Part shown: positions 1-9,612 of the stretch, in pieces
How positions within the stretch are numbered: the first letter of the stretch is position 1
Layout of the letters: each line of letters starts with the position of its first letter
DNA from: Tillandsia leiboldiana
Lineage: Eukaryota; Streptophyta; Magnoliopsida; Poales; Bromeliaceae
Direction of reading: 5' to 3'
Assembly: GCA_029204045.2 (NCBI GenBank)
Contig: CM055066.1
Coordinates: 17,556,484-17,620,483 of the forward strand
DNA: 64,000 bases
The notes under the pieces: model-generated
The model's input: only the letters and a program-made list of their open reading frames with translations
What the model was told of the DNA's origin: nothing
Databases searched by the model: none
Translations under genes and position numbers: made by a program

Positions 1-1
1 C

Positions 2-784
2 AGAGGGATAAACAAAGTCACGGTGAAGAATAAGTACCCCCTACCCAGAATCGACGACCTCTTCGATCAGTTACGGGGAGCGACGGTCTTCTCCAAAATT
101 GACCTACAGTCGGGCTATCATCAACTCCGAGTTCGAAATGAAGATATCCCCAAGACCGCCTTCCGGACTCGATACGGCCACTACGAGTTCACGGTGATGC
201 CTTTCGGGCTTACGAACGCCCCCGCTGTTTTCATGGACATGATGAACCGGATCTTCAGACCCTTCTTGGATCGGTTCGTGGTAGTCTTCATCGACGACAT
301 CCTGATTTACTCCACTACCGACGAGGAGCACGAGGACCATCTACGGACGATCCTGCAAACCCTCAGAGAGCAGAAGCTGTTCGCTAAACTCAAGAAGTGT
401 GAATTCTGGCTGCGGGAAGTTGGCTTCCTAGGGCATGTGATCTCGGCACAGGGGATCGCTGTGGACCCCAAAAAGGTAGAAGCAGTGGTAGACTGGCGGC
501 CGTCGACGTCGGTGACAGAAGTACGAAGTTTTCTAGGGCTGGCAGGATACTACCGGCGTTTCGTTGAGGGTTTCGCAAAGATCGCTACCCCTTTAAACCG
601 ATTGACCAGAAAAGGCGAGAAGTTCATATGGACGGCCAAGTGCCAGGAGAGTTTTGAGGAACTCAAGAAGAGATTAACTAAGGCACCAATACTGGTGCTG
701 CCGACGCCCGGAGAGGATTATGAAGTGTACTGCGACGCGTCAAGGATCGGTCTTGGAGGTGTTCTGATGCAACAGGGAAGGTGA
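2..784 (+). CDS. pol: gypsy pol: reverse transcriptase (partial, ends in frameshift)
   Basis: This frame is open from base 2, so the true start is upstream. It encodes the fingers and palm of a Ty3/gypsy reverse transcriptase, which copies genomic RNA into cDNA in virus-like particles. Visible motifs are LPRIDDL, FSKIDLQSGYHQ, FRTRYGHYEF, MPFGLTNAP and the active site FIDD (Asp codons at 293-298), then the thumb motif SFLGLAGYYRRF and the start of RNase H (YCDAS, GLGGVLMQ). The frame stops at 782-784 because one G appears to be missing from a G run near 776; the protein continues in the next frame from 781. This is either a real frameshift or a homopolymer error. Confidence 0.92.
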   Translation, partial: RGINKVTVKNKYPLPRIDDLFDQLRGATVFSKIDLQSGYHQLRVRNEDIPKTAFRTRYGHYEFTVMPFGLTNAPAVFMDMMNRIFRPFLDRFVVVFIDDILIYSTTDEEHEDHLRTILQTLREQKLFAKLKKCEFWLREVGFLGHVISAQGIAVDPKKVEAVVDWRPSTSVTEVRSFLGLAGYYRRFVEGFAKIATPLNRLTRKGEKFIWTAKCQESFEELKKRLTKAPILVLPTPGEDYEVYCDASRIGLGGVLMQQGR

Positions 785-2640
785 TCGCCTACGCGTCCAG
801 GCAGCTGAAGGACTACGAAAGGAACTACCCGATACACGACTTGGAATTGGCCGCCGTGGTCTTCGTTTTGAAACTGTGGAGGCATTACCTCTTCGGAGTC
901 CACTGCAACGTTTTCTCAGATCATCAAAGTCTTAAGTACATCTTTACCCAAAAAGAGTTAAACTTGCGGCAGAGACGGTGGCTCGAGTTGCTGAAGGATT
1001 ACGACTTGACGATCCAATATCACCCCGGGAAGGCAAATGTGGTGGCAGACGCACTGAGCAGAAAAGGGCATCGGGACGGGGCGTCGGAGAGCGCGCTGAC
1101 AAAGCAGGACCACCTGATCGCGGAGTTCGCGCGAATGCAGTTGGAGGTGGTGCCTGCGGGCACAGTTCTACAACTCCTAGCCTTGGTGGTCAAGCCGACG
1201 CTATTCGAGAAGATCCAGGAGGGACAGCAGACCGATCTGCACCTACAGCGCTTACGAGACAAGATTCCCCAGGGTCAAGAGATTGACTTTGCGGTGAAAG
1301 ACGACGGCACCCTATGTTTCCGCGGGCGGGTCTGTGTGCCGGATTCACCAGAGTTGAAGAATGAAATCTTAGCGGAGGCACATCGAGCCCCTTATGCGGC
1401 ACACCCGGGGGGCACGAAGATGTACAGGGATCTCAAACAGACGTTCTGGTGGCCTAAGTTAAAAGAAGACGTGACGCGATACGTAGCCCACTGCCTAGTA
1501 TGTCAACAGATAAAGGCCGAACACCAGCGACCAGCAGGGAAGCTACAGCCCTTACCGGTACCAGAGTGGAAATGGGACCAGATCACCATGGATTTTGTCA
1601 CTGGATTCCCACGTTCACAACAGGGCCACGATGCGATCTGGGTTGTAGTTGACCGGTTAACCAAGTCAGCACACTTCCTACCAATTCACACCACTTGGAC
1701 CCGCGAACGGCTAGCTCAAGTCTACATCAGCGAGATCGTGAGACTACATGGGGTACCGGCATCGATCACCTCGGACAGAGACACGCGCTTTGTCTCGAAG
1801 TTTTGGCAAAGTCTCCAGCAGGCCATGGGGACCAGATTACATTTCAGCACCGCCTTCCACCCTCAGACGGACGGACAGTCAGAGCGCACGATACAAACCC
1901 TAGAAGACCTGCTTCGCGCCTGTGTGCTTGATTGGGGAATCGGTTGGTCACGCTACCTACCTCTCGTGGAATTTGCCTACAACAACAGCTACCAGGCCAG
2001 CATTCAGATGGCGCCCTACGAAGCACTGTATGGAAGGCGCTGCCGATCCCCGATCTGCTGGGACGACTTGGGAGAGCGGAAACTTTTGGGACCCGACTTA
2101 GTGGAAGAAACTGAAGAGAAAGTGCGCCTTATCAGACAGCGCTTGCTGACCGCCCAGAGTCGACAGAAGAGTTACGCAGACCAGAGGCGCCGGGACTTGG
2201 AGTTTCAAGTGGGGGAACATGTGTTTTTGCGGGTCTCGCCATCCAGAGGAATCAGGCGTTTCGGGCTAAGGGGCAAGCTGAGCCCACGGTTTGTGGGGCC
2301 ATTTGAGATTCTAGAGCGTATCGGCCCAGTAGCTTACCGCCTCGCCCTACCACCAAACCTCGACCGAGTCCACGATGTGTTCCACGTATCAATGCTTCGG
2401 AAATATCTCCCCGACCCATCACATGTCCTGGACACCTCTGCACTCGAACTTAAGGAGGACCTGAGCTTCGAAGAAACCCCAGTGAAGATCCTGGCAAGGG
2501 AAACAAAATCACTACGAAATCGGGCTATCCCCTACGTGAAAGTACATTGGAGCAACCATGAAGAGCGAGAAGCCACTTGGGAACTGGAATCCAAGATGAG
2601 GGAGTGCTACCCCGACCTTTTCACTCCTATCCGGGTTTGA
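781..2640 (+). CDS. pol: gypsy pol: RNase H, integrase and chromodomain
   Basis: Continuation of the same pol in the +1 frame, 619 codons. Residues 1-95 hold the rest of RNase H (VIAYASRQL, DLELAAVVF, VADALSR). Residues 201-241 hold the integrase HHCC zinc site (H201, H208, C238, C241). The catalytic triad is D271, D332 and E368, with the DD35E spacing. Residues about 500-550 hold the GPF/Y-like module (KLSPRFVGPFEIL, VFHVSMLRKY). Residues about 570-613 are a chromodomain-like tail (KVHWSNHEEREATWE, YPDLF), which in chromoviruses directs integration to heterochromatin. All key integrase residues are present and no internal stop is seen, so apart from the upstream 1-nt break this part looks intact. 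Confidence 0.93.
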   Translation: MIAYASRQLKDYERNYPIHDLELAAVVFVLKLWRHYLFGVHCNVFSDHQSLKYIFTQKELNLRQRRWLELLKDYDLTIQYHPGKANVVADALSRKGHRDGASESALTKQDHLIAEFARMQLEVVPAGTVLQLLALVVKPTLFEKIQEGQQTDLHLQRLRDKIPQGQEIDFAVKDDGTLCFRGRVCVPDSPELKNEILAEAHRAPYAAHPGGTKMYRDLKQTFWWPKLKEDVTRYVAHCLVCQQIKAEHQRPAGKLQPLPVPEWKWDQITMDFVTGFPRSQQGHDAIWVVVDRLTKSAHFLPIHTTWTRERLAQVYISEIVRLHGVPASITSDRDTRFVSKFWQSLQQAMGTRLHFSTAFHPQTDGQSERTIQTLEDLLRACVLDWGIGWSRYLPLVEFAYNNSYQASIQMAPYEALYGRRCRSPICWDDLGERKLLGPDLVEETEEKVRLIRQRLLTAQSRQKSYADQRRRDLEFQVGEHVFLRVSPSRGIRRFGLRGKLSPRFVGPFEILERIGPVAYRLALPPNLDRVHDVFHVSMLRKYLPDPSHVLDTSALELKEDLSFEETPVKILARETKSLRNRAIPYVKVHWSNHEEREATWELESKMRECYPDLFTPIRV

Positions 2641-2658
2641 GTTTCGAGGACGAAACTC
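2639..2658 (+). promoter_or_regulatory. Pre-LTR hairpin overlapping the pol stop codon
   Basis: GAGTTTCG AGGA CGAAACTC is a perfect 8-bp inverted repeat with a 4-nt loop. It overlaps the TGA stop (2638-2640) and lies just upstream of the 3' LTR. Shorter versions (GTTTCGAGGATGAAAC and close variants) occur at the same place in all the decayed elements of the window: 12750-12765, 21001-21016, 28398-28413, 50623-50638, and minus strand 60975-60990. The role is unknown. Confidence 0.75.
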
Positions 2659-2676
2659 GTTGTTAGAGGTGAGTGG

Positions 2677-5260
2677 TGTAATAGCCGCGGGTTTTCGAAC
2701 CGCTTTTAGGCAAAGGGGTCCGGGGGTTTGATTTTCTTTTGTCATTCTGGGCAGGCCGTCGGGGGCTCGCGGGCATTTTTTTTGAGAATAAAGCTCGCGA
2801 AGCGGAGGCCGGCGGCGCGATCGGATCGGATTTCCGACCCCGGAAGCTCCCGGAATAAATTTTCGAAGTTGCTGCGGTTCGGGTGTCCGGCACGTCCCTT
2901 TTGAGGTAAACCAGACCCGGATTTAACGATATTTTTTGATTCAAGCTAGTTAATTCTTTCGCACCGGCTCAGTCTAATTTTCTGTAAATTTTTGGGATCC
3001 GACATAAATTAATTTAATTTATTTCGTTCTATCTATCCGGGTTAATTTGGGGCTAGGTTAGCATTTGGAGTTGGACGCGGGTTGGGCTCGATCGTACCAA
3101 AACAGCTAATTAATTGGGGGTTTGAGAGGTGAGGGTTGGGAACCCCTTCTCAGTCTGCTACCCCTTTGGCACGCACGACCCGAGCGAAGACGGTCGAGGA
3201 GAGGGGAGAACGCCGCATCCCCACCACCACCACACCGGACCTACGAGAACGGACGATCCCCTCTTCCCAAACCTTCGTCGTCCTCATCAAGGTGAGACGG
3301 GAATTTAGTTTCTTTTTCCTCGTGTTGAGTTCTTGATCATCTTGAACGGAAGGGGTGAGGCACAGGCGGCGGATTTCCCGGAATCTGCCGCACGTGCGAA
3401 GAAACCCCCCCCCCATCCGGCGCCCTCATGCGACCCGCACGGGGCCGGGCGGCGCCCAGCCCCCGCGTGCGGGATGGCCCGCACGGGGCCGGGCGCACGC
3501 CCAGCCGCGTGCGGGGTGACCCGCACGGGGCTGGGCGACGCCCAGACCCGCGTGCGGGGTGACCCGCACGGGGCCGGGCGGCACGCCCAGCCCGCGTGCG
3601 GGGTAGGCCGCAGGGCTGGGCGGCGCCCAGCCCCGCGTGCGGGGTGACCCGCACGGGGCCGGACGCGCGCTCAACCCCACGTGTGGGGTTGCCCGTACGG
3701 AGCTGAGCACGCGCACGGCCCGCGTGCGGACGGGGAGCCGCGAACCCGACGAGCGGTTCGCCCGCCTCTCGTCTTCATCCGCGTCTGAGCGTCGCTTTTC
3801 TCCTCGCGGCAGGTGTGCGAAGGAGCCGAGCGGGAGTACCAGGACGCGAGGGAGCGGAGCGTTGACGCCTACTAGCGACAGGTGGGTTGAGTGTGATATT
3901 TGGCATCGAACCACATTGATTGTTTTAATTTAAATATTATATGTTACCGTTCACTTCAGTAATCATTATTCTAGATGCTACGGATTATTGCTACACATCG
4001 ATAGTTACGTGGTCTCGTGTTTTGATGCTTCAGCTACCGTCTTTCCTTCGACTATGCTAATAGTAGGGCAACATGAGTTTACACGCCTCTACCTTATTCT
4101 GATTCATGCATCATGGTTACTGCTTTACTATTTCATATACATTGCGATTACTGCATTACTATTGCTCATATATTGTGGTTACTGTGCTCGAGGCTGCAAC
4201 ACGTGCACCCGCGGTTTGGCCACCGTGAGGGGTGCACTTTTCCGGAAAAGAGGTCGTAGGACCCGTGTATACCCACGAGGTGACGTAGTGGGGCCCCTTA
4301 TTAGCTGTGGGGTTGAGGCGCCGAGGTGCGAGCGGAGCGACCCGCCGGTTTAGTTGTCCGGCGCGGTCGCGGTGCTGCAGGTACGGTATGGGCCGTCGGT
4401 AGTGGACCGACGCGGCAGAGTATTACAGGATGCAGATATACAGGTTACCATTTTCCCCCCCCCCCAAAAGGGTGGTTGCTCCGGTTGTCGCCACGGTTTG
4501 TTTTTATTATTCCCCCTGCACGGCATTTATTAGTCACTGACTTCCCACTTCGTGACAGGGCCCAGGCGAGGGGAGAGGTAGGTGGCGGTGAGGACGGGGC
4601 GGACACAGCGGGACCGTTGGAGACCCTGAACTTTATACTTTCCTTTTCTTTTCAGCTTTTCATTTATATTGTGGGCATGTGTGAGGTTCCCGATACCCTT
4701 GTGGGGTCGACGTAGATGTCGGTATTTGATTATCTGTTTATGCACTACCTTTCCCTTTATTTCCTACTGGCCATTTGAAAAGCGAAACAAAAACAAAGAA
4801 AAGATTGCGAAAACCGTTTTCAAAGTCTAAGTGTCATGTGGGCACTGATTTCAAAACCTTGTGGATTTATGGATTGCGAAATGAGCTTTCAAAACTTGGG
4901 TGTCGTGTGGGCACCGTTTTCAAAACCCTGGGGTTTATGCTGATTTCGAAACTCGTTTTCAAAACTTAAGTGCCGGGTGGGCACTCTTTAAAAACCGTGG
5001 ATTTATCCTTTCAAGTTGAAGTGGCCATGCGCTTAAATATTTAGAATACTGGTTGTATGTAATTGAATGTTGTGATTGAATGGTTATGTTTGCTTGGGAG
5101 ATGTATTCAACCACACGCCGTGCACGTACAGGGGAGACTCTGTCCGTTTGCAGAGAGATCCTGTATGTGCGGCGGGTCTGGGCACGCACCGGGGAAGAAA
5201 GAGACCTTTCAAAAAAAAAAAAATGCCGTTTCCGCTAAAACAAACCCCCGGGGCGTGACA
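2677..5260 (+). mobile_element. 3' LTR of the Tekay-like element (2584 bp)
   Basis: Begins TGTAATAGCC at 2677 and ends GGGGCGTGACA at 5260, giving TG...CA ends. The start is a judgement because the preceding purine tract (AGAGGTGAGTGG) is weak and no 5' LTR is available for comparison. It holds a CpG-rich 43-bp repeat array at 3432-3735 and AT-rich sequence on both sides. It contains no convincing coding sequence. Confidence 0.8.
3432..3735. repeat. CpG-rich ~43-bp tandem repeat in the Tekay-like LTR
   Basis: About seven units carrying CCCGCACGGGGC...GCCCAG...GCGTGCGGGG, with unit anchors near 3434, 3478, 3520, 3563, 3605, 3648 and 3692 (spacing 42-44 bp). Each unit contains the complementary words CCCGCACGGG and GCGTGCGGGG and can fold on itself. 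Long open frames on both strands here arise only from high GC. Confidence 0.85.
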
Positions 5261-5261
5261 C

Positions 5262-5930
5262 GGAGTCAAAAAGTGAGTCGGAACTGGCAATTTTGGAGCC
5301 GGTAATTGATTTGAGCACCCCGACTCAACGGACGAGCTTTTTGAAGAGAAAAAGCTCTGGACACGTGTACTTTTGATTTACAGCGAGGTTCGGGAGGTTC
5401 CGGACTGACGCGGAGGGCCCGGAGTCAAAAAGTGAGTCGGAACTGGCAATTTTGGAGCCGGTAATTGATTTGAGCACCCCGACTCAACGGACGAGCTTTT
5501 TGAAGAGAAAAAGCTCTGGACACGTGTACTTTTGATTTACAGCGAGGTTTGGGAGGTTCCGGACTGACGCGGAGGGCCCGGAGTCAAAAAGTGAGTCGGA
5601 ACTGGCAATTTTGGAGCCGGTAATTGATTTGAGCACCCCGACTCAACGGACGAGCTTTTTGAAGAGAAAAAGCTGTGGACACGTGTACTTTCGATTTACA
5701 GCGAGGTTCGGGAGGTTCCAGACTGACGCGGGGGACCCGGAGGCAAAAAGTGAGTTGGAACTGGCAATTTTGGAGCCGGTAAGTGATTTGAGCACCCCGC
5801 CTCAACGGATGAGCTTTTTGGAGAGAAAAAGCTGTGAGCGCGTGTATTTTCGATTTACAGCGGAGTTCGGGAGGTTCCGGGCAGCGGCGGAGAGCCCGAA
5901 GGCAAAAAGTGAGTTGGAGTTGGAGTTAGG
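5262..5930 (+). repeat. 159-bp tandem repeat, four full units and a partial fifth
   Basis: Units start at 5262, 5421, 5580, 5739 and 5898, each exactly 159 bp apart, anchored on GGAGTCAAAAAGTGAGT or GGAGGCAAAAAGTGAGT. The first two are nearly identical and later units drift. The array sits just upstream of a TATA box, so it lies in U3 and may act as promoter or enhancer repeats (inference). Related 159-160-bp units occur upstream of the promoters at 21740-22000 and 46230-46490, and in part at 28640-28867. Confidence 0.92.
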
Positions 5931-5970
5931 AGTTAATTAATTAATGGATTTAATTAATTAAAGCTTTATG

Positions 5971-6170
5971 CTTTATATAAAGCTGCCTCCACCCTCCTCT
6001 GCAGCAGAGAGAAGAAAGAAAGAAAAAGAGAAAGAAGGAAAGGAAAGGAAAAGAGAGGAAAAGGAAGAAGAAAAGGAAGAAGAGGAGTTTCGAGCCGATC
6101 GTGGATTTTTGGACTCGCCGTTGGAGGCCGTGCGAAGCTCGGGGGCGTGCGACGTGCGACGACGAGGTAA
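5971..6170 (+). promoter_or_regulatory. LTR promoter: TATA box, purine-rich leader, splice donor
   Basis: TTTATATAAA (5972-5981) follows a palindromic TTAATTAATTAA tract, then a CT-rich patch and a long GA-rich leader (6001-6085). GACGAG|GTAAGC provides a good splice donor, GT at 6166. The same order of TATA, CT/GA leader and GTAAG-like donor is seen at 22947-23170 and, less exactly, at 13665-13965. Confidence 0.6.
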
Positions 6171-6309
6171 GCAATTTCTCCTTTTGAGGTTTCTTGGAGT
6201 TTTTGAGCTTTAGGGATTTTTATAATTGGATTTTAATTGCTAAAAATGGGTTTTTTTTGGATTAAATCGGATTTTCGGATTTATCGGATTTTTCGGAGCT
6301 TTTATGGGA

Positions 6310-6900
6310 TTTGCCGTCGCCGGCGGCCGCGCGCGCGCGCAACGGCGCACGCGCGGCGCCAGGGTGCTGCTGTTGGCAGCACCCTGCGGCATCTTGCCGC
6401 TGGGCGCGGCGCCGCGTGCAGCAAAGAGCGGCACGCGGCGCTGCCGGGCCGCGCGCAGGGGCGCGCGGCAGGGCCGCGCGCAGGTGCGCGCGGCATCTCC
6501 TGGCCGCGCGCAGGCGCGCGCGGCAGGGCCGCGCGCAGGGGCGCGCGGCAGGGCCGCGCGCAGGTGCGCGCGGCACCTCCTGGCCGCGCGCAGGCGCGCG
6601 CGGCAGGGCCGCGCGCAGGCGCGCGCGGCAGGGCCGCGCGCTGGGGCGCGCGGCAGGGCCGCGCGCTGTGCGCGCGGGCCCCCTGGCCGCGCGCGGGCGC
6701 GCGCGGCAGGGCCGCGCGGCAGGGCTGCGCGCGGGCCCGCGCGCAGCGCCTCTGGGCGCTGCGCGCAGCGCCGCTGGGCACCGCGCGCAGCGCCGCTGGG
6801 CGCTGTGCGCAGCGCCGCTGGGCGCTGCGCGGTGCGCTCCGGCACCGCGCAGCGGGTCGCCGCGCGGCGCTGCCTGGTTGGGCGCCGTGCGGCGGGCCTC
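6310..6900. repeat. CpG-rich array of ~25-bp GCGCGCGGCAGGGCC units
   Basis: Very GC-rich tract with many tandem copies of a roughly 25-bp unit (GGCAGGGCCGCGCGCAGG and variants), clearest at 6440-6700, then shorter GCGCAGCGCCGCTGGGC units at 6740-6830. It lies downstream of the promoter, in the transcribed leader of the LTR. Long frames here on both strands follow from base composition. Confidence 0.8.
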
Positions 6901-6989
6901 CCTCGTCGCGCGGCTGGTTTTTTCGCCGCTCGGCGTGCTCCCGGGACAGCGGTGGCGCCTCGGTTTGCGTGCCGGCACCGTTTTTCGCC

Positions 6990-7510
6990 GTCAACCGTTG
7001 TTTCCCACCGTTGCCCGCTGTCTTTCGCGGGTTTTCGCCGTGTTTTCGCCGTCGGAGCCGTGGGCCGCCGTCGGCCGCTGTTTTCGCTCGCTGTTTTGCG
7101 CAGTTTTTTCGCCGTTTTTCGCGAGCAGGTTGCGAGCAGTTTCGCAAGCGGTTCCGCTGTTTCGCTCGCTGTTTTTGCGCAGTTTTTCGCCGTTTTTCGC
7201 GAGCAGGTTGCGAGCAGTTTCGCAAGCGGTTTCGCTGTTTTCGCTCGCAGATTTCGCGCAGTTTCGCGCAGGTTTTCGCGCAGGTTTCCGCCGTTTTTCG
7301 CGAGCAGTTTGCGAGCGGTTTAGCGCGTTTTTCGGGCAGATTTCGCGAGCAGTTTGCGCAGTTTTCGCTGGTTTTTCGCAAGCTGTTTTTGAGCTGTTTT
7401 TGCGCCGACGGGGCTGTTTTCGCCGTCGGGCGCTGGTTTTCGCCGACGGACTGTTTTTCGCCGTCGGGCGCTGTTTTTTCGCTGACGGAGGCTGTTTTTC
7501 GCCGTCGGAT
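6990..7510. repeat. TTTTCGCCG-rich repeats, partly a 78-bp tandem
   Basis: Repeated TTTTTCGCGAGCAG and TTTTCGCCGTCGG words. A 78-bp unit is visible as GTTTTTCGCGAGCAGG at 7114 and again at 7192, with a decayed third copy near 7294. Non-coding LTR leader sequence. Confidence 0.7.
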
Positions 7511-9239
7511 GCTCGGTTTTGACTGTGTGGATTGATTTTGCGATTTCTTCGCTTCTGGCAGCTTGCGGTGCGGTTTTAGCTTCCGCGGAGCGCGCGGTCG
7601 TGTGGTTGGTCGCCGCGTGCTCCGTTTTGCGTGCGGTTTCTGGCATCGGGCTTCGTGTTGCGTGCGGACCCCTTGGAGGCCAGGTAAGCCCGCTGTGCCA
7701 ATTGCAAGTGTCGACGAGCAATTGGTGGCTTTCTGAGGTGGGTTGGTTTTCTCTCCAAGTCTACGGACTTCCTTCTAATTCTAATGTTTTAGGTTTGCAT
7801 GCTAGTTTAAGTGTTTTCTTGGAACTTAGCTAGCACCCCCGTCATATGTGCATGAGTTTGACCAGATCCATTGTGAACCTTGATTTGGGCTAGGTTCCTT
7901 TATGCTTTAGACATCCCACTTTTTGCTTATCCTTCGGGACTTAGAGTTTCCTCGCCCGGGTAGTGGGCCGAGTGGTCAGAGTGTTGTGGGACGGGTGTTG
8001 CACTCGGGCCGGGGGGGGGGCCGAGTGGGGTCTGGTGGCTGGGTTAGGCCAGTGTTAGCTTTTTGGGGAGCCGTTTCAGATAAACGGTGGTCCCGGGGGT
8101 TTTCCTTTCCACTGTTCTTCTCGTCACCACCAGGTTGGGATCGTGGTGCACGTGTGTTAGCAGGACCTTGAACCCAGAACCTTTTGGATAAATACATGAT
8201 TTTAGTCAGCCAATGTTTTCTCCCAAGCCTCGCAGGGTGGTCTGAGTCTGTTCTCGTCCGTTGGGACGAAGGCATCAGCTCTTCGAGGCTTGGGCATAAA
8301 ACTTGATTTCAAAGGGTTTTCCTAAAAGAGACTAAAAATCATTAAAAGATGGATTTTTCTCAGATCGAATGGTTTTCTGAAATAAATGACATGGTTTCTT
8401 ATAAACTTATCCACCGAGCGGATTCGAGTGATCTGGGTTCTAAGGGCTGCTTTCTCTCTTGGGGACGTAGATGTTAGTCTCCCTGGGTTTCGGACCCTTC
8501 GTAGATTTGGCCGTGGAGTAGCTCCGGCCGTGGGTTGAGTGTTGAGTTCAGTGGAGTTGTGTTGTGGGAGCCGTGGGAGAGACGGCGGTCCCAGCTGTGT
8601 TGTACCTTCGTTGAGTGGGTCTGTGTTGTGCGATTGAGTCGTGGAGGGTTCTCCGACCGAGTTTGTGCTTTGAGCACCGAGATACCGATCTGTTTGATCG
8701 AGGACCACAGCCTGCAGGAGCCACTTGTGAGACAGTGATACTGATGAGATACTTGAGTTCGGTGGGGTCGCACCCCTCGAACCACGCCCCGGGTGCGTTG
8801 ATGATTCCGAGCCTGATGAGGCTGCGATGATGATACCGAGCCTGACGAGGCTTCGATGATGCGCCTAGTTCATGTACTAGAGGTCGCTTGATACCCCTGG
8901 CCATGCTACCACGGGGTCACTGTGTGAGATATTGAGTTTGTCCGTTTGGACACCCTGGTTGATACACCAGGGGGCGCAGGCTTGACTCGACTGGACCCGG
9001 GTGGGCAGTCGCTGAGATTTGTGTTGTGCTGAGAGAGTGATGGTGTAGCATGTGTCATAGTAGAGCGTCTTGGGCTTAGTACTTGTGACATGTTGTCAGC
9101 AGTGAGTGACTGCATTCCATCATCCATAGTCTCTTCTTATTGAGCATAGTAGATAGAGGCATGATAGCTGTAGATTTCCTTTCCAGCTTACTTATCTTAT
9201 TATCAGTCTTTTCTCTATCTTATGCCTCTGGTAGACTTA

Positions 9240-9301
9240 GTGGGCAGACCGTGGTTCTTGGAGACGGTACCCACTGAGAACTACTGTAGGATGTAGTTCT
9301 C
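9240..9301 (+). promoter_or_regulatory. Conserved double stem-loop in the LTR 3' half (copy 1)
   Basis: Stem 1: GTGGGCAGACCGT pairs with ACGGTACCCAC (9240-9274). Stem 2: GAGAACTAC (9276-9284) pairs with GTAGTTCTC (9293-9301), 9 bp. The same pair of hairpins occurs at 16113-16175, 17023-17085, 24785-24846, 43785-43846, 49602-49662, 54236-54297 and, on the minus strand, near 54963-55025 and 57324-57386. In the 24785 copy stem 2 is GAGATCTAC/GTAGATCTC, a paired substitution that keeps the stem. It probably works as RNA. Confidence 0.75.
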
Positions 9302-9598
9302 ACACCCTCTGTCGGTGACAGGTTGCTGAGGCTTTCTTCCGTTCCTGCTGAGCTTGATTGGACGGACCGAGGACAGGGAGTCGCGTGATAGTTCCCTACC
9401 AGCATTGTTACTTTAGAGAGAGGTAGATGTACCATCCCGGATTGTGGGAGTGGGTTATGTTTCTTGTTGGCTATCTCCCATTTGGATTCGTAGATGTTGT
9501 ATAGGAGGACTTCTATTTGTATCGCCTGATTTTGGGAGATAGGCTATGAGTTGTAGCAACTTGTAGTTGAAAAAATTTTATAGTACAGCTTTTTATCC

Positions 9599-9610
9599 GC
9601 TCTGATACCA
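9599..9610 (-). other. Possible Cassandra primer-binding site (initiator tRNA-Met)
   Basis: GCTCTGATACCA here is the reverse complement of TGGTATCAGAGC and lies 2 bp from the LTR end, as expected for the PBS of a minus-strand element. The surrounding host LTR also contains GCTCTGATA at this point in other copies, so part of the match could be host sequence and the Cassandra internal region may be gone. Confidence 0.5.
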
Positions 9611-9612
9611 AC

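Larger units (their letters stand above)
1..5260 (+). mobile_element. Ty3/gypsy chromovirus (Tekay-like), 3' part with 3' LTR
   Basis: The window opens inside reverse transcriptase and runs through RNase H, integrase, a chromodomain and a complete 3' LTR ending CCGGGGCGTGACA at 5260. Gag, protease, PBS and 5' LTR lie outside the window. The chromodomain after integrase places it in the chromoviruses; the hairpin right after the stop codon and the long LTR suggest the Tekay/Del lineage, which is my inference. The element interrupts a 159-bp tandem repeat unit at 5261. The right flank CGGAG (5261-5265) should be the target-site duplication, but the left copy is outside the window. Confidence 0.9.
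5261..9598 (+). mobile_element. Giant LTR (159-bp-repeat type), 5' end cut by the Tekay-like insertion
   Basis: This stretch has the order seen in the other giant LTRs of the window: ~160-bp U3 repeats, TTAATTAA-rich stretch, TATA box, purine-rich leader with GT donor, CpG-rich array, then a conserved 3' half with the TCGCCCGGGTAGTGGGCCGAG block (7950), the double hairpin (9240-9301) and a GCTCTGATAC word near 9599. Its 5' start is beyond the Tekay-like insertion. The expected last ~100 bp (U5 hairpins and GGGGCGTGACA) are missing: a Cassandra-type LTR follows directly. No gene is present; all longer frames lie in GC-rich repeats. Confidence 0.75.

Noticed and set aside
3136..3933. Short frames in the Tekay-like LTR
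   Set aside because: GC-repeat artefacts within an LTR, without conserved motifs.
6237..7535. Long overlapping open frames on both strands (up to 432 codons)
   Set aside because: They lie in CpG-rich tandem repeats where stop codons are rare by composition; all frames are Arg/Ala/Pro-rich and none is conserved in sister LTRs.
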